Below are positions 1 to 9,244 of a stretch of 64,000 nucleotides of DNA, one piece after another. Numbering within the stretch: position 1 is the stretch's first letter; each line of letters starts with the position of its first letter. The position numbers were made by a program, and so were the translations under genes. Origin of the DNA: Xanthobacter agilis (GTDB lineage: Bacteria; Pseudomonadota; Alphaproteobacteria; Rhizobiales; Xanthobacteraceae); assembly GCF_021730435.1 (NCBI RefSeq), contig NZ_JABWGX010000006.1:62001-126000 (forward strand), read 5' to 3'. Below the pieces are notes generated by a model. That model saw only the letters and a list, made by a program, of their open reading frames with translations. It was not told the origin of the DNA and did no database searches.

Positions 1-352
<352 letters not shown>

Positions 353-455
353 CTAGGACGTCTTTGACGACGCCATCCGCGCCTCGGGCGAAGCGGCGTC
401 ATTGATCTATCTAGAGCGGGCATCTGCCTAGGGAAAGCATGTTTGCACCGCAAAA

Positions 456-491
456 ATGGCGTTGAGGCACCTAAAGATGCTTCAACGCCAT
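456..491 (-). terminator. Intrinsic terminator of mrp
   Basis: A 14-pair stem (10 perfect pairs, ATGGCGTTGA with TCAACGCCAT, then four more including one G-T) closes an 8-nt loop. On the minus strand it is followed by TTTTGC and lies 26 nt past the mrp stop. Confidence 0.7.
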
Positions 492-516
492 CTCTTGCGA
501 CATAAAATGACGCAGT

Positions 517-1656
517 CTATTCGATGACGATGCGCGGCGCGGTCTTGGCGCCGGCCTCGACGCGGTCGAGGGCGGCCTTCACGCCGGCTGCCACATGGCG
601 ATAGGCGGCGGCCTGCTCGCCTTGCGGGTCGGACACCAGGACCGGCGTGCCGGCGTCCGACATCTCGCGGATGCGCATGTGCAGCGGGATCTCGCCCAGG
701 AACGGCACGCCCATCTTGTCCGCTTCCTGGTGGGCGCCGCCGTGGCCGAACACGTCCGAGCGCCCGCCGCAGTGGGGGCACACGAAATAGGCCATGTTCT
801 CCACCACGCCGAGAATGGGCACGTTGACCTTCTCGAACATGGCCACCCCGCGCCGGGCGTCGATCAAGGCGAGGTCCTGCGGGGTGGACACGATGACGGC
901 GCCGGCCAGGTTCACATTCTGGGCCATGGTGAGCTGAGCGTCGCCGGTGCCGGGGGGCATGTCCACCACCAGCACGTCGAGGGGCCCCCATTTCACGTCC
1001 CGCAGCATCTGGGTGATGGCGCTCATCACCATGGGGCCGCGCCAGATCATGGGGGTTTCTTCTTCCACCAGGAACCCGATGGACATCAGCTTCAGGCCGA
1101 AGTTCTCGAGCGGGATGATGGTCTTGCCGTCCTCCATCTCAGGCTTCTGGGCAAGTCCCGTGAGGCGCGGCAGGGACGGGCCGTAGATGTCGGCGTCGAG
1201 CAGGCCCACCTTCAGCCCCAGGTCGCGCAGGCCCAGGGCGAGGTTGATGGAGGTGGTGGATTTGCCCACGCCGCCCTTGCCCGAGGCAACGGCGATGATG
1301 GCCTTCACCCCCGGCACGGCGGTGCCCTTGGGCGGTGCCGGCGGATGGGCGTGGCCGTGGGCGGGTTTGGCGGCGGGCGCGGCGGTGCGCTCGGCGGTGA
1401 GCGCCACCAGGGCCGAGCTGACCCCCGGCACGGCGGCGACGGCGGCCTCGGCGGCCATGCGCACGTTTTCCCAGGCCCGCACCTGGGCCGGGTCCACATT
1501 GACCGACAGATAGACCTTGCCGGACGTGACCACCACGCCGGACAGGGCCGGGGAGGCGGACAGGGCGACGCCCTCGGGCGTCTTCACCTGTTTGAGAGCG
1601 GCACGCACGGCGTCTTCGGTCACCGTTGCGGTTTCGGCTACGCCATTGTCGGCCAT
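517..1656 (-). CDS. mrp: Mrp/ApbC/NBP35-family iron-sulfur cluster carrier ATPase
   Basis: P-loop ATPase that carries and transfers Fe-S clusters to target proteins in the cytoplasm. The 379-residue protein has an N-terminal MIP18 (DUF59) domain (residues about 12-95), a His/Pro/Ala-rich linker (about 95-115), then the ParA/MinD-like domain. That domain has the deviant Walker A motif GKGGVGKST at about 125-133 and a C-x2-C pair (Cys-Pro-His-Cys) near 293-296 that binds the bridging cluster in this family. An in-frame ATG exists 40 codons upstream, but the start used here has a good Shine-Dalgarno (GGGAGA) and gives the normal family N-terminus. The gene stands alone, with its own terminator downstream. 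Confidence 0.95.
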   Translation of the reverse strand: MADNGVAETATVTEDAVRAALKQVKTPEGVALSASPALSGVVVTSGKVYLSVNVDPAQVRAWENVRMAAEAAVAAVPGVSSALVALTAERTAAPAAKPAHGHAHPPAPPKGTAVPGVKAIIAVASGKGGVGKSTTSINLALGLRDLGLKVGLLDADIYGPSLPRLTGLAQKPEMEDGKTIIPLENFGLKLMSIGFLVEEETPMIWRGPMVMSAITQMLRDVKWGPLDVLVVDMPPGTGDAQLTMAQNVNLAGAVIVSTPQDLALIDARRGVAMFEKVNVPILGVVENMAYFVCPHCGGRSDVFGHGGAHQEADKMGVPFLGEIPLHMRIREMSDAGTPVLVSDPQGEQAAAYRHVAAGVKAALDRVEAGAKTAPRIVIE

Positions 1657-1882
1657 CACGTCTCTCCCGCGCCGCCGCTCCCCGGTGGCGCCCGGCAGCA
1701 GGGCGCCGAGCGCGCGAGCGGCACTCTGGAACCAATCGAATGTGCTCTTGCTTCGCACGATGCGGCCTTTCTGCAAAGCCTCACTAATGAGCGCTGCCTA
1801 TGCAAAAGGCAAATTTTCCGCACAACCTTCGATCATGGGATATTCATTGCATACATTGATGGCGCAAGATGGGAAACGCGCG

Positions 1883-2548
1883 TCACGAGGGGCTGTCGCC
1901 GAGGCGCAGAATGCGGGCGATGTCGGCCTTCAGCTCCGGCAGCAGCTCGGCCTCGAAGAAGGAGTGGCGCTTCAGCCAGCCGGTGTTGCGCCAGGAGGGA
2001 TGGGGCAGGGGATAGAGGATCGCCGGCGGATCGAGGCGGAGCCCCTCCGCCCGCACGGTGCGCCATGCCGCCACGGTTTCCGTCAGCCCGGCCTTGGCGA
2101 GATGGGGCAGGCCCAGGCGTTTCAGGTGATAGGCTTGGGCCGGGCGACCCACCGCCAGCACCAGCCGGAACGGCGGCAGGGTGGCGAACAGGGCGTCGTG
2201 CCAGGTGGCGACGCACTCCCGCCGGGGCGGCAGGTCGGCGCCCTTGGCATCCTGGCCGGGGAAGCAGAAGCCCATGGGGGCGATGGCGATGCGCGTCTCG
2301 TCATAGAACGCATCCCGGCCCACCCCCATCCAGGCGCGCAGCCGGTCGCCGGAGGCATCGGTGAAGGGCAGGCCGCTGGCATGCACCTTGGTGCCCGGCG
2401 CCTGGCTCGCCACCAGGATGCGCGCGGTGGCCGACACCCGCAGCACCGGGCGCGGGGCATGGGGCAGCGGCGTGCCGCGCGGCGCCTCCACGCACACCCG
2501 GCAGGCGCGGATGCGCGCGAGGAGGGTGTCGAGGGCGGCTTCAGACAT
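1883..2548 (-). CDS. Uracil-DNA glycosylase superfamily protein (Fe-S type)
   Basis: A 221-residue member of the uracil-DNA glycosylase superfamily, presumably excising damaged bases from DNA. The N-terminus has a C-x2-C pair (Cys16, Cys19) and further on two Cys separated by 16 residues (GFC...REC). That spacing matches the four-cysteine Fe-S site of family 4 enzymes. The nucleotide-pocket loop reads VASQAPGTKVHASGLPFTD, and the C-terminal motif is LPHPSWRN, equivalent to the HPS motif of the family. The start chosen is the ATG that overlaps the stop of the upstream MBL gene by 8 nt; another ATG lies five codons upstream. The catalytic residue differs from classical Ung, so the exact substrate is uncertain. 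Confidence 0.8.
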   Translation of the reverse strand: MSEAALDTLLARIRACRVCVEAPRGTPLPHAPRPVLRVSATARILVASQAPGTKVHASGLPFTDASGDRLRAWMGVGRDAFYDETRIAIAPMGFCFPGQDAKGADLPPRRECVATWHDALFATLPPFRLVLAVGRPAQAYHLKRLGLPHLAKAGLTETVAAWRTVRAEGLRLDPPAILYPLPHPSWRNTGWLKRHSFFEAELLPELKADIARILRLGDSPS

Positions 2549-3284
2549 CGAGCACGAGGCCATCCGCGGCGAGCAGGAACAGGGCGCCGTCCACCTCGTC
2601 CCGCCGCGCCAGCATGTCGGCGCCCATGTGGGTGAGCAGGATGCGCCGGGCCGCCAGCGCCGCCCGATGGGTTGCCAGGGCGCGATAGGACATGTGGCCG
2701 GCGGGAGCGTCGTCGAACGCGGAACATTCGCAGATGAACAGGTCGGCCCCGTCCGCGATGGGGCCGAGGGCGTCGGTCCATGCGGTGTCGCCGGAAAAGG
2801 CGAGGGTGCCTTGCCCGTCGCTCAGGCGCAGGGCGGTGGCGGGGGCGCCGGCGGCATGGCGGACCTCGGCTGTGGTCAGGGTGAGGGGGCCGAAGGCGGT
2901 GGTGGAGCCCGGCGCCACCTCCTTCACCCGCCAGTCGAAGCGCCACGCCATGGCGCCCATGCCGGGGAACATCGCCTCCATCAGGGCATCGAGCCGGGTC
3001 CGCGTGCCGGGCGGGCCGACGATGGTGAGCGGCCGGCTGCGGGCGCGCTCGAACTGGCCGTCGATCAGCAGGATCGGCAGGCCGCCGAAATGGTCGCCGT
3101 GCAGGTGGCTCAGCATCACCATGTCGAGGCGGGCGCTGTCGATGCCGAGCCGGGCAAGGGCCAGCGGGGCGGTGGCGCCGAAGTCGAGGGCGAGGACGCT
3201 GTCGCCGCTCTCGACCACATAGCAGGTGTTGCTCCGCCCGCCGGAGCAGAAGGCATCGCCGCAGCCGGCTACCGTCAGTCGCAT
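2541..3284 (-). CDS. MBL-fold metallohydrolase (RNase Z-like subgroup)
   Basis: A 247-residue zinc-dependent metallo-beta-lactamase-fold hydrolase. The metal motif H-x-H-x-D-H is at residues 60-65 (SHLHGDHFGG), a later Asp is in FSGDTAW, and a C-terminal His is in LLTHMG. The opening MRLTVAGCGDAF...SNTCYVV strand pattern is that of the tRNase Z/arylsulfatase/PhnP-like branch. It lacks the long flexible arm of a true RNase Z, so a tRNA-processing role is not claimed. It overlaps the downstream glycosylase gene by 8 nt and starts 4 nt after the upstream GST gene, so the three genes look co-transcribed. Confidence 0.8.
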   Translation of the reverse strand: MRLTVAGCGDAFCSGGRSNTCYVVESGDSVLALDFGATAPLALARLGIDSARLDMVMLSHLHGDHFGGLPILLIDGQFERARSRPLTIVGPPGTRTRLDALMEAMFPGMGAMAWRFDWRVKEVAPGSTTAFGPLTLTTAEVRHAAGAPATALRLSDGQGTLAFSGDTAWTDALGPIADGADLFICECSAFDDAPAGHMSYRALATHRAALAARRILLTHMGADMLARRDEVDGALFLLAADGLVLDV

Positions 3285-3288
3285 GGGA

Positions 3289-3900
3289 TCACGCTTTCAT
3301 GCTGGGCCGCTGGGAGACGATGTCGCGCCAGCGCAGGATGTGGGTCAGCTTGTCCGGCACCTCGGTGCGGATGGCCCGCATGAAATCGACGGTGACGATG
3401 GCGGTGATGTCGGCCACCGTGAAGCGGTCGCCGGCGACAAAGGCGCGGTTCGCCAGCTCGGTGTCCAGGAATTCGAGGAAAGCGATGATCTTTGGCCGGT
3501 TGGCCTCGCCCCAGGCCGGCACCTGCGGCACCTCCATGGCGGCCATGGCCGGGTTCAGGTGGCGCAGCACGCTCATCACCGGCAGCAGCAGCTCCAGCTC
3601 CACCCGGCGCTGCCACATCTCCACCAGCGCCTGTTCCAGCGGCGTCGCGCCGAACAGGTTGGGCTCGGGCTGGAGAGCTTCGAAATAGCGGCAGATGGCC
3701 ACGGTCTCGCAAATCACCGCGCCATTGTCCAGCACCAGCGTCGGCACCCTCTGGCGTGGGTTGAGGCGGGTGAAGGCCTCCGACTTGTGCTCCATCGTGG
3801 TGAGGTCCACCGGCACCAGCGGCACCGTGATGCCCTTCTCGGCGAGGAAGATGCGCACGCGGCGCGGATTGGGGGCGCGGGTGGAATCATAGAGTTTCAT
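3289..3900 (-). CDS. Glutathione S-transferase family protein
   Basis: A 203-residue cytosolic GST. The thioredoxin-like N-terminal domain starts MKLYDSTRAPNPRRVRIFLAE and has the cis-Pro segment (RVPTLVLDNGAVICET) with the glutathione-binding E/S-type turn. A helical C-terminal domain follows, containing FTVADITAIV, the conserved N-capping region. A Shine-Dalgarno GGAGGAG precedes the ATG by about 9 nt. The open frame continues upstream for about 130 codons, but nothing there resembles a GST, so the shorter start is used. First gene of an apparent three-gene run with the MBL and glycosylase genes. Substrate unknown. Confidence 0.9.
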   Translation of the reverse strand: MKLYDSTRAPNPRRVRIFLAEKGITVPLVPVDLTTMEHKSEAFTRLNPRQRVPTLVLDNGAVICETVAICRYFEALQPEPNLFGATPLEQALVEMWQRRVELELLLPVMSVLRHLNPAMAAMEVPQVPAWGEANRPKIIAFLEFLDTELANRAFVAGDRFTVADITAIVTVDFMRAIRTEVPDKLTHILRWRDIVSQRPSMKA

Positions 3901-3970
3901 CGCCTGGGTCTCCTCCGTGAGAGCTGCGAGAGACGACGCCGTCTCGCTTGGCGCAAGGTGGCGGGGCCGT

Positions 3971-4456
3971 TCAGTCCGGACGCGGGTGGGCGGCGCGATA
4001 GTCGCGCGGGCGTTCAAAGCGGCCCGCCCACAGCCCGCGCCGGGCGGCGCGGGCCTCGGCCTCGGCGGTGCCATAGCGACCATCGGCGAGCGCGAGGCCC
4101 TGGCGCACCAGCTCCTCGGCGATGTCCACCCCGTCGACGGTGCAGCGCGCCAGCATGCGCCCATAGGCATCCGCTCCCGAGCCGGCGCAGAACACGTCGC
4201 CGCGCTGCACCAGCTCGACCAGGGCGAACCGGGCGGTGGCGCCGCAGGGCCAGCTTTGGCCGTCGCGCATGCAGGTCTGGGCCAGTTCCGGCGCATCCAT
4301 GCCGGTGAGGCGGATGCGCTGGCCGTCGAGGCGCAGGGTGTCGCCGTCGATCACCGTCGCCGGGCCGGCGACCACGTCCTTGCGCAGCATCCATTCCGCC
4401 ACGAACCCGATGGCGAGCACGAGGGCGAAGGCGACGATCACGTCGAAGATGCGCAT
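3971..4456 (-). CDS. Thermonuclease (SNase-like) family protein, membrane-anchored
   Basis: A 161-residue staphylococcal-nuclease-fold protein. A single hydrophobic helix at residues about 5-21 anchors or exports it. The SNase core follows with TVIDGDTLRLDGQRIRLTGMDAPE, which includes the first catalytic Arg and the Glu-bearing loop, and then AYGRMLARC, carrying the second catalytic Arg. Three or more cysteines in the exported part could form disulfides. It ends with the family pattern RRGLWAGRFERPRDYR. The gene is divergent from the histidine kinase gene, and the 105-nt gap holds the CtrA-type box. Nuclease activity is expected from the family but not demonstrated. Confidence 0.85.
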   Translation of the reverse strand: MRIFDVIVAFALVLAIGFVAEWMLRKDVVAGPATVIDGDTLRLDGQRIRLTGMDAPELAQTCMRDGQSWPCGATARFALVELVQRGDVFCAGSGADAYGRMLARCTVDGVDIAEELVRQGLALADGRYGTAEAEARAARRGLWAGRFERPRDYRAAHPRPD

Positions 4457-4531
4457 GGGGCGGTCGGATATGCTGGCGCGGCCATGGGGCCGCGTGGTTG
4501 TGGTTGACGTAGGAGCCTGGACGGGGGACCG

Positions 4532-4546
4532 TTAAGGCTTCATTAA
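4532..4546. promoter_or_regulatory. CtrA-type box TTAA-N7-TTAA
   Basis: Exact TTAA, seven bases, TTAA, in an otherwise very GC-rich region. It lies 15 nt before the assigned start of the histidine kinase gene and in the shared promoter region with the SNase gene. This is the published CtrA recognition pattern in alphaproteobacteria; binding here is inferred. Confidence 0.5.
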
Positions 4547-4561
4547 CTGCCTTTCGGCGAG

Positions 4562-5665
4562 GTGTCGAAAGATCCATTCGTGGCGGACGGCGTATTCCGG
4601 CGGCTGCCGCGCAGGGGAGCGCAAAAGGCGCCAAAGGCTCGCATGCACGGCTCCGTTCGGCTCCGGGTGACGGACGCGCCCGATTCCGCCCGCCGGGAGG
4701 GCGAGGGGGTATTGGCGCGTCGCTCCACCGTGCCCGGCATCGGGCTGGCGGCGGCGCTGGGCGGTCTCGGCGCGACCGCCGCCGCCTTGGCCTTCGGCGG
4801 CCCGCTCGCCATGGCCATCGTGGCGACCGTGGCCCTTGCGCTCGGCGCGGCGGCGGTGGCCTGGGCGCGCGGCATCGATCGCGCCGGCGCGGCGCTGGAG
4901 GCGCGGCTCGCCGCCGCCGAGGCGGCCCGGGTCCAGGCGGAGGCGGACAATCTCGCCAAATCGCGCTTCCTCGCCGAGATGAGCCACGAGCTGCGCACCC
5001 CCCTCAACACGGTGATGGGCTTTTCCGAGATGATGGCGGACGAGGTGCTGGGGCCGCACAAGGTCCCCGCCTATGGGGGCTATGCCCGCGACATCCTCGC
5101 CTCCGGCCGCCACCTTTTGGCGCTCGCCGACGATCTTCTCGACCTCGCCCGCATCGAGAGCGGGCATCGGGTGCTCTTGGAAACGCCGGTGCATCTGGAG
5201 CGGCTGGGGCAGGACTGCCTCGCCATGCTGAAGCCCGATGCCGCCGCCCGCCGGCTGGCCCTGCGGCAAGAGGGGAACGTGTCGGGGGGCACCCGGCTGT
5301 GGGGCGATGAGCGCGCGGTGCGGCAGATGGTGCTCAACCTCCTGGCCAATGCGGTGAAGTTCACACCCGTGGGCGGCGAGGTGCGGCTCGTGACCGGCCT
5401 GGACGCGAGCGGGGCGCCCTTCCTGTCGGTGGAGGATACGGGCGCCGGGGTCAGCGAGCGCGAATTGCCGCTCGAGGATGCCCGCCACCGCGAGAGCCGG
5501 CTCGATGTGAAGAGCGGGCGCGGGGCGGGCCTGGGCCTTGCCATCGTCCGGGCGCTGGCCACCCTGCACGGCGGCGAGCTCAGCCTGACCCGCCGCGCCA
5601 GTGGCGGCACCAGCGCCCGCGTCAGCTTCCCGAAAAGCCGGGCGCTTCAGGCGTCAGCGGTCTGA
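4562..5665 (+). CDS. Sensor histidine kinase, PleC/DivJ/PdhS-like DHp
   Basis: A 367-residue membrane kinase. Two hydrophobic helices (about 60-80 and 84-101) lead into a short Ala-rich coiled coil (104-135) and then the HisKA domain with the phospho-acceptor His142 in [20 protein letters not shown]. The sequence after the H-box ([25 protein letters not shown]) resembles the PleC/DivJ/PdhS branch that controls CtrA. The ATPase domain has an N box (NLLANAVKF), a G1 box (VEDTGAGV) and a G2 box ([11 protein letters not shown]). The first start is a GTG with no clear ribosome site; an ATG 27 codons later (4643) is an alternative. The last 12 bp overlap the convergent queG gene. No sensory domain is visible. 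Confidence 0.85.
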   Translation: MSKDPFVADGVFRRLPRRGAQKAPKARMHGSVRLRVTDAPDSARREGEGVLARRSTVPGIGLAAALGGLGATAAALAFGGPLAMAIVATVALALGAAAVAWARGIDRAGAALEARLAAAEAARVQAEADNLAKSRFLAEMSHELRTPLNTVMGFSEMMADEVLGPHKVPAYGGYARDILASGRHLLALADDLLDLARIESGHRVLLETPVHLERLGQDCLAMLKPDAAARRLALRQEGNVSGGTRLWGDERAVRQMVLNLLANAVKFTPVGGEVRLVTGLDASGAPFLSVEDTGAGVSERELPLEDARHRESRLDVKSGRGAGLGLAIVRALATLHGGELSLTRRASGGTSARVSFPKSRALQASAV

Positions 5666-6799
5666 AGTGGCGTCCCGCCACTCGTCGCGCACGCCGGCGT
5701 CGTCTTCCCGATCCGCATGGGCGGCGGCCTGGGTGCGCACGGCATCGGGCGGCAGCAGCCGGGCGAGGGCCCACACCGCCGCGCCCCGCACCAGGGCCGA
5801 GCCATCGCGAAGCCGGGCCGCGACCGCGTCGGCGAGCGCGGGGTCGGAGCTGTTGCCCAAGGCGATCAGCACGTTGCGGATGAAACGGTCGCGCCCCACC
5901 CGCTTGATGGGGCTCTTGGGAAAGCGCGCGCGGAAGGCCGCGTCGTCGAGCGCGACCAGATCGGCGAGGCGCGGCGCCTCGTTGTCCGCCCGCGCGGCCA
6001 GCTTCGCCTCGTGCCCGGCGACGGCGAACTTGTTCCAGGGGCAGGCGGCAAGGCAATCGTCGCAGCCGTAGATGCGGTTGCCCACGAGGGGCCGCAGCGG
6101 GCGCGGGATCGGCCCCTTCAGCTCGATGGTGAGATAGGACACGCAGCGCCGCGCATCGATCCGGTAGGGGGCGGGAAAGGCGTTGGTCGGGCAGGCGTCG
6201 AGGCAGGCGCGGCAGGAGCCGCAATGGTCGCGCTCCGCCGCGTCGAACGGCAGCTCCAGGGTGGTGGCGATGGCGCCGAGGAACAGCCAGGAGCCGAACG
6301 GGCGCGAGACGAGGTTGGTGTGCTTGCCCTGCCAGCCGAGGCCGGCGGCGCCCGCCAGCGGCTTCTCCATGAGCGGGGCGGTGTCCACGAACACCTTCAC
6401 GTCGCCGCCCCCGGCCGCCGCCAGCAGGCCGCGGGCGATGCGCTTCAATTTCGGCTTGATGACCTCGTGATAGTCCTCGCCCCGCGCATAGACCGAAAGG
6501 GCGCCGGCCGCGGGGTCGGCGAGCACGGCGCGGGGGTCCTGGCGCGGGCCGTAATTGAGGCCGAGCATGACCACGGCGCGCATCTCGGGCCACAGCACCA
6601 GGGGATCGGCGCGGCGCTCCAGCGTTTCGGCCATCCAGCCCATGTCGCCATGGGCGCCCTCGGCCACCCATTGGGCGAGCCGCGCCCCCGCCGGTCGACC
6701 GGCGCGCGGATCGGCGATGCCGATGGCGTCGAAGCCTTCCGCTAGGGCAAGTTCGGCAAGGTGCGCCTTGAGCGCGACCGGTGTCGGCGCCGCCTTCAG
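5654..6799 (-). CDS. queG: Epoxyqueuosine reductase QueG
   Basis: Cobalamin- and Fe-S-dependent enzyme for the last step of queuosine synthesis in tRNA (epoxyqueuosine to queuosine). Visible features are [15 protein letters not shown], the ferredoxin motif C-x2-C-x2-C-x3-CP in [16 protein letters not shown], and a second cluster motif in [14 protein letters not shown], followed by a HEAT-like C-terminal tail rich in Ala and Asp. The start is uncertain: no ATG, GTG or TTG occurs near the expected N-terminus. The frame opens with a CTG that overlaps the stop of the upstream GST gene as CTGA. The nearest ATG (6925) would overlap the GST gene by about 130 nt. queC lies 10 kb away in the same window. 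Confidence 0.9.
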   Translation of the reverse strand: MKAAPTPVALKAHLAELALAEGFDAIGIADPRAGRPAGARLAQWVAEGAHGDMGWMAETLERRADPLVLWPEMRAVVMLGLNYGPRQDPRAVLADPAAGALSVYARGEDYHEVIKPKLKRIARGLLAAAGGGDVKVFVDTAPLMEKPLAGAAGLGWQGKHTNLVSRPFGSWLFLGAIATTLELPFDAAERDHCGSCRACLDACPTNAFPAPYRIDARRCVSYLTIELKGPIPRPLRPLVGNRIYGCDDCLAACPWNKFAVAGHEAKLAARADNEAPRLADLVALDDAAFRARFPKSPIKRVGRDRFIRNVLIALGNSSDPALADAVAARLRDGSALVRGAAVWALARLLPPDAVRTQAAAHADREDDAGVRDEWRDATSDR

Positions 6800-7485
6800 A
6801 AATCCAGATCCGCGTAGGTCTTGGAGGGCGGCATTCCCGGAATGCTCTCGTTGAGCAGGGCGCGGAAGGTCGGGCGCGACTTGATGCGCGCATACCAGTC
6901 CCGTGCGTGCTCGTCCTCGTCCCATGGGACGTCGCCCAGATAGTCCGCCACCGAGAGATGCGCGGCGGCGGCAAGGTCCGCCTGGCTCAGCCGCTCGCCC
7001 GCCAGCCATTTGCGGGCCTTGGCCAGCCAGCCGATGTATTTCAGATGATAGCGCAGATTGGTGCGGGCCATGCGCAAGGCGGTGGCGTCGGGCGGGCCGC
7101 CGCCCTGCTGGCGCGTCATATAGCGCTTGTGGATGCGCTCGCGGACCAGGGGCTCGGTGGATTCCACGTACATCTTCTCGTGGAACCAGGCGGTGAGCCG
7201 GCGCACCTCCACCCGCTCGCCGGGGCTTTCCGGCAGAAGACGGTGGTCGGCGAGGGCGAGGCCGCGGGTCTCATCCAGATATTCGGCGATGATGCCGGCA
7301 CCGGGCACGGAGGCGCATTGCTCCTCCACGATCACCGGCGTTTCGCCGGCGGGGTTCAGGGCCAGGAAGCCGGGCCGGCGCTCCCACACCCGTTCTTCCA
7401 CGAGCTCCGGTTCCAGCCCGTACTCGGCGAGCAGCAGGCGAACGAAGCGGGAATGGGGGCAGAAGGGATGATGGTGCAGATACAT
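6796..7485 (-). CDS. Glutathione S-transferase family protein
   Basis: A 229-residue GST. The N-terminal thioredoxin-fold domain has a potential CPHS redox motif ([14 protein letters not shown], residues 7-11), the arrangement of beta/omega-like bacterial GSTs, and the cis-Pro strand [12 protein letters not shown]. The helical C-terminal half contains [20 protein letters not shown]. An upstream in-frame GTG (7527) would add 14 residues; the ATG used gives a standard N-terminus. The stop overlaps the presumed CTG start of queG, so the two genes are probably translated together. There is no obvious biochemical link to queuosine synthesis. Confidence 0.85.
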   Translation of the reverse strand: MYLHHHPFCPHSRFVRLLLAEYGLEPELVEERVWERRPGFLALNPAGETPVIVEEQCASVPGAGIIAEYLDETRGLALADHRLLPESPGERVEVRRLTAWFHEKMYVESTEPLVRERIHKRYMTRQQGGGPPDATALRMARTNLRYHLKYIGWLAKARKWLAGERLSQADLAAAAHLSVADYLGDVPWDEDEHARDWYARIKSRPTFRALLNESIPGMPPSKTYADLDF

Positions 7486-7907
7486 GAGGTTCTGTTTCGC
7501 CGGGGCGTTCGAGCGCCGTGCGCTCACCCGGCCCGTTCATGTTTAGGGACGGAGTCTTTCCGATTGGTTCCATTCGGAGCGCGCGGTGTTGCATCGCCGA
7601 AAAGGTGGGGAGGATTGTCCCCGTCATCGTGAACGGAATGCGGCACGGCCATCGGCGCGTGCTTCATCCCCGGTGTAGTGCGCCCGCGCCCGCCCGGCAA
7701 GGCATGGCGCAAGGGAAGGGTGGCGTCGCGGTCGGCTGCGCCCCTCCCGAGGTCGGGCGCGGGCCGGTCTCGCGGATGCAGGCGGGCGACCCTGCGGCAG
7801 GGATGGTGCGGGCCGTAATTGCAGCTTAATGGCTCTGTGCGCACGATGCCGCGTCCGGCGCGGCCGTGCGCGCCCGGTCGTCTTCTCTCCTTCGGATCTT
7901 CCCGCCC
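7486..7907. other. Intergenic region between divergent GST and uppP genes
   Basis: About 420 bp without a credible gene. Long open frames cross it on the minus strand, but they have no ribosome site and no family pattern. It must carry the divergent promoters. I found no convincing -35/-10 pair, RNA fold or repeat by eye. Confidence 0.5.
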
Positions 7908-8714
7908 ATGACCCTCGGCGACATGTTTGAAGCGCTCGTGCTCGGCCTCGTGGAGGGCCTGACCGAGTTCATTCCCGTCTCTTCGACCGCCCATCTGCTG
8001 CTGCTCGGCCATTTCATGGGCTTCCAGAGCACCGGGCGCACCTTCGAGGTGCTGATCCAGCTCGGCGCCGTCCTGGCCATCCTCACTGTCTATTTCGAGC
8101 GTTTCGTGCGGGTGGCGAGGCAGTTGCCCACCAATCCCGGCGCCCGGCGCTTCGTTCTCGGCGTGGTGGTGGCGTTCCTGCCGGCGGCGGTGATCGGCGC
8201 GTTCGCGCACGGCTTCATCAAGGGCGTCTTGTTCGAGACGCCGGCGCTCATCTGCGCCACGCTCATCTTCGGCGGCGTCGTGCTGCTGTTCATCGACAAG
8301 GTGGTGCCGGAGCCGCGCTACAACAACGCCATGGGCCTGCCGCTTCCGGTGGCGCTGAAGATCGGCTTCTGGCAGTGCCTCGCCATGATCCCCGGCATGT
8401 CGCGCTCGGGCTCCACCATCGTCGGCGGCATGCTGATGGGCGTGGACAAGCGGGCGGCGGCGGAATTCTCCTTCTTCCTCGCCTTGCCCACCATGCTCGG
8501 CGCCTTCGCCTATGACCTGTACAAGAACCGCAACGCGCTCTCGCTGGACGACGGGCTGCTGATCGCCATCGGCTTCGTCGCGGCCTTCTGCGCGGCGGTG
8601 GTGGTGGTGCGCTCGCTGCTCGATTTCGTCTCCCGCCACGGCTACAAGCCGTTCGGCTGGTGGCGCATCGCGGTCGGCATCGCCGGGCTGATCGGGCTCG
8701 CGCTGGTGGGCTGA
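7908..8714 (+). CDS. uppP: Undecaprenyl-diphosphate phosphatase UppP (BacA)
   Basis: Integral membrane phosphatase that recycles undecaprenyl pyrophosphate to the monophosphate carrier used in peptidoglycan synthesis. The 268-residue protein has about eight hydrophobic segments and both active-site signatures, the glutamate-rich [16 protein letters not shown] near the N-terminus and PGMSRSGST in the middle, and ends in a hydrophobic helix. A GTG 14 codons upstream is possible, but the ATG used matches the family start [13 protein letters not shown]. No clear Shine-Dalgarno is present. It is followed by an intrinsic terminator, so it is probably monocistronic. Confidence 0.97.
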   Translation: MTLGDMFEALVLGLVEGLTEFIPVSSTAHLLLLGHFMGFQSTGRTFEVLIQLGAVLAILTVYFERFVRVARQLPTNPGARRFVLGVVVAFLPAAVIGAFAHGFIKGVLFETPALICATLIFGGVVLLFIDKVVPEPRYNNAMGLPLPVALKIGFWQCLAMIPGMSRSGSTIVGGMLMGVDKRAAAEFSFFLALPTMLGAFAYDLYKNRNALSLDDGLLIAIGFVAAFCAAVVVVRSLLDFVSRHGYKPFGWWRIAVGIAGLIGLALVG

Positions 8715-8728
8715 ACGCCGTCGTCTTC

Positions 8729-8757
8729 ACCCGCCGGGCGCACCCCCGGCGGGTTTC
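8729..8757 (+). terminator. Intrinsic terminator of uppP
   Basis: Ten-pair stem ACCCGCCGGG/CCCGGCGGGT with a 6-nt loop, followed by TTTC, 14 nt after the uppP stop. Confidence 0.7.
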
Positions 8758-8796
8758 TCCCCTCGGGCCTTTCATCTCTCGGGGGGGCGGGGCCGG

Positions 8797-9237
8797 TCAG
8801 GCGCGCTTGACCGTCAGGGTGGGGCCGTCCGCGGCCACCACCTTCACGTCGGTGCCGGCGGCGGTGTCGGGGCCGGTGACACGCCAGACCGTATCGTCGA
8901 TGCGCACCCGGCCGGTGCCGTCGACGATGGGTTCGTCCAGGGTGAACACCCGCCCGACGAAGCCCTGTGCCCGCCGGTTCAGGAACGGCCGGTCTGAGGC
9001 CTTGCCGGGGCTGGGGGACACCTTGCGGCCCACCAGAACGGCCACCACCGCCAGCGCCGCGAAGGCGACCACTTGCACTTGCCAGGAGAGGTCCGCCACG
9101 AGGCCGAGGGCACCGGTGGCGAGGGCGGCAAGCCCGAGCCACAGCAGGAAGGCGCCCGGCGCCGCGATCTCGGCCACCAGCAGCAGGGCGCCGAACACGA
9201 ACCAGGCCCAGGGTCCGAGGTTGGAGAGAAACGTCAT
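8797..9237 (-). CDS. NfeD-like membrane protein, short form
   Basis: A 146-residue NfeD family protein. Three hydrophobic helices occupy roughly the first 75 residues, followed by a C-terminal OB-fold domain of about 60 residues (GRVFTLDEPIVDGTGRVRIDDTVWRVTG). It has no N-terminal ClpP-like protease domain, so it is the NfeD1b short type. It lies 7 nt after the slipin gene in the same operon. NfeD and stomatin-like proteins are a conserved pair that act together at the membrane. Confidence 0.9.
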   Translation of the reverse strand: MTFLSNLGPWAWFVFGALLLVAEIAAPGAFLLWLGLAALATGALGLVADLSWQVQVVAFAALAVVAVLVGRKVSPSPGKASDRPFLNRRAQGFVGRVFTLDEPIVDGTGRVRIDDTVWRVTGPDTAAGTDVKVVAADGPTLTVKRA

Positions 9238-9244
9238 GTCCGCC

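Noticed and set aside
2541-3284. PhnP-type phosphodiesterase completing the phosphonate accessory pair
   Set aside because: It is 27 kb away, grouped with GST and DNA glycosylase genes, and lacks any specific PhnP signature that I can see.
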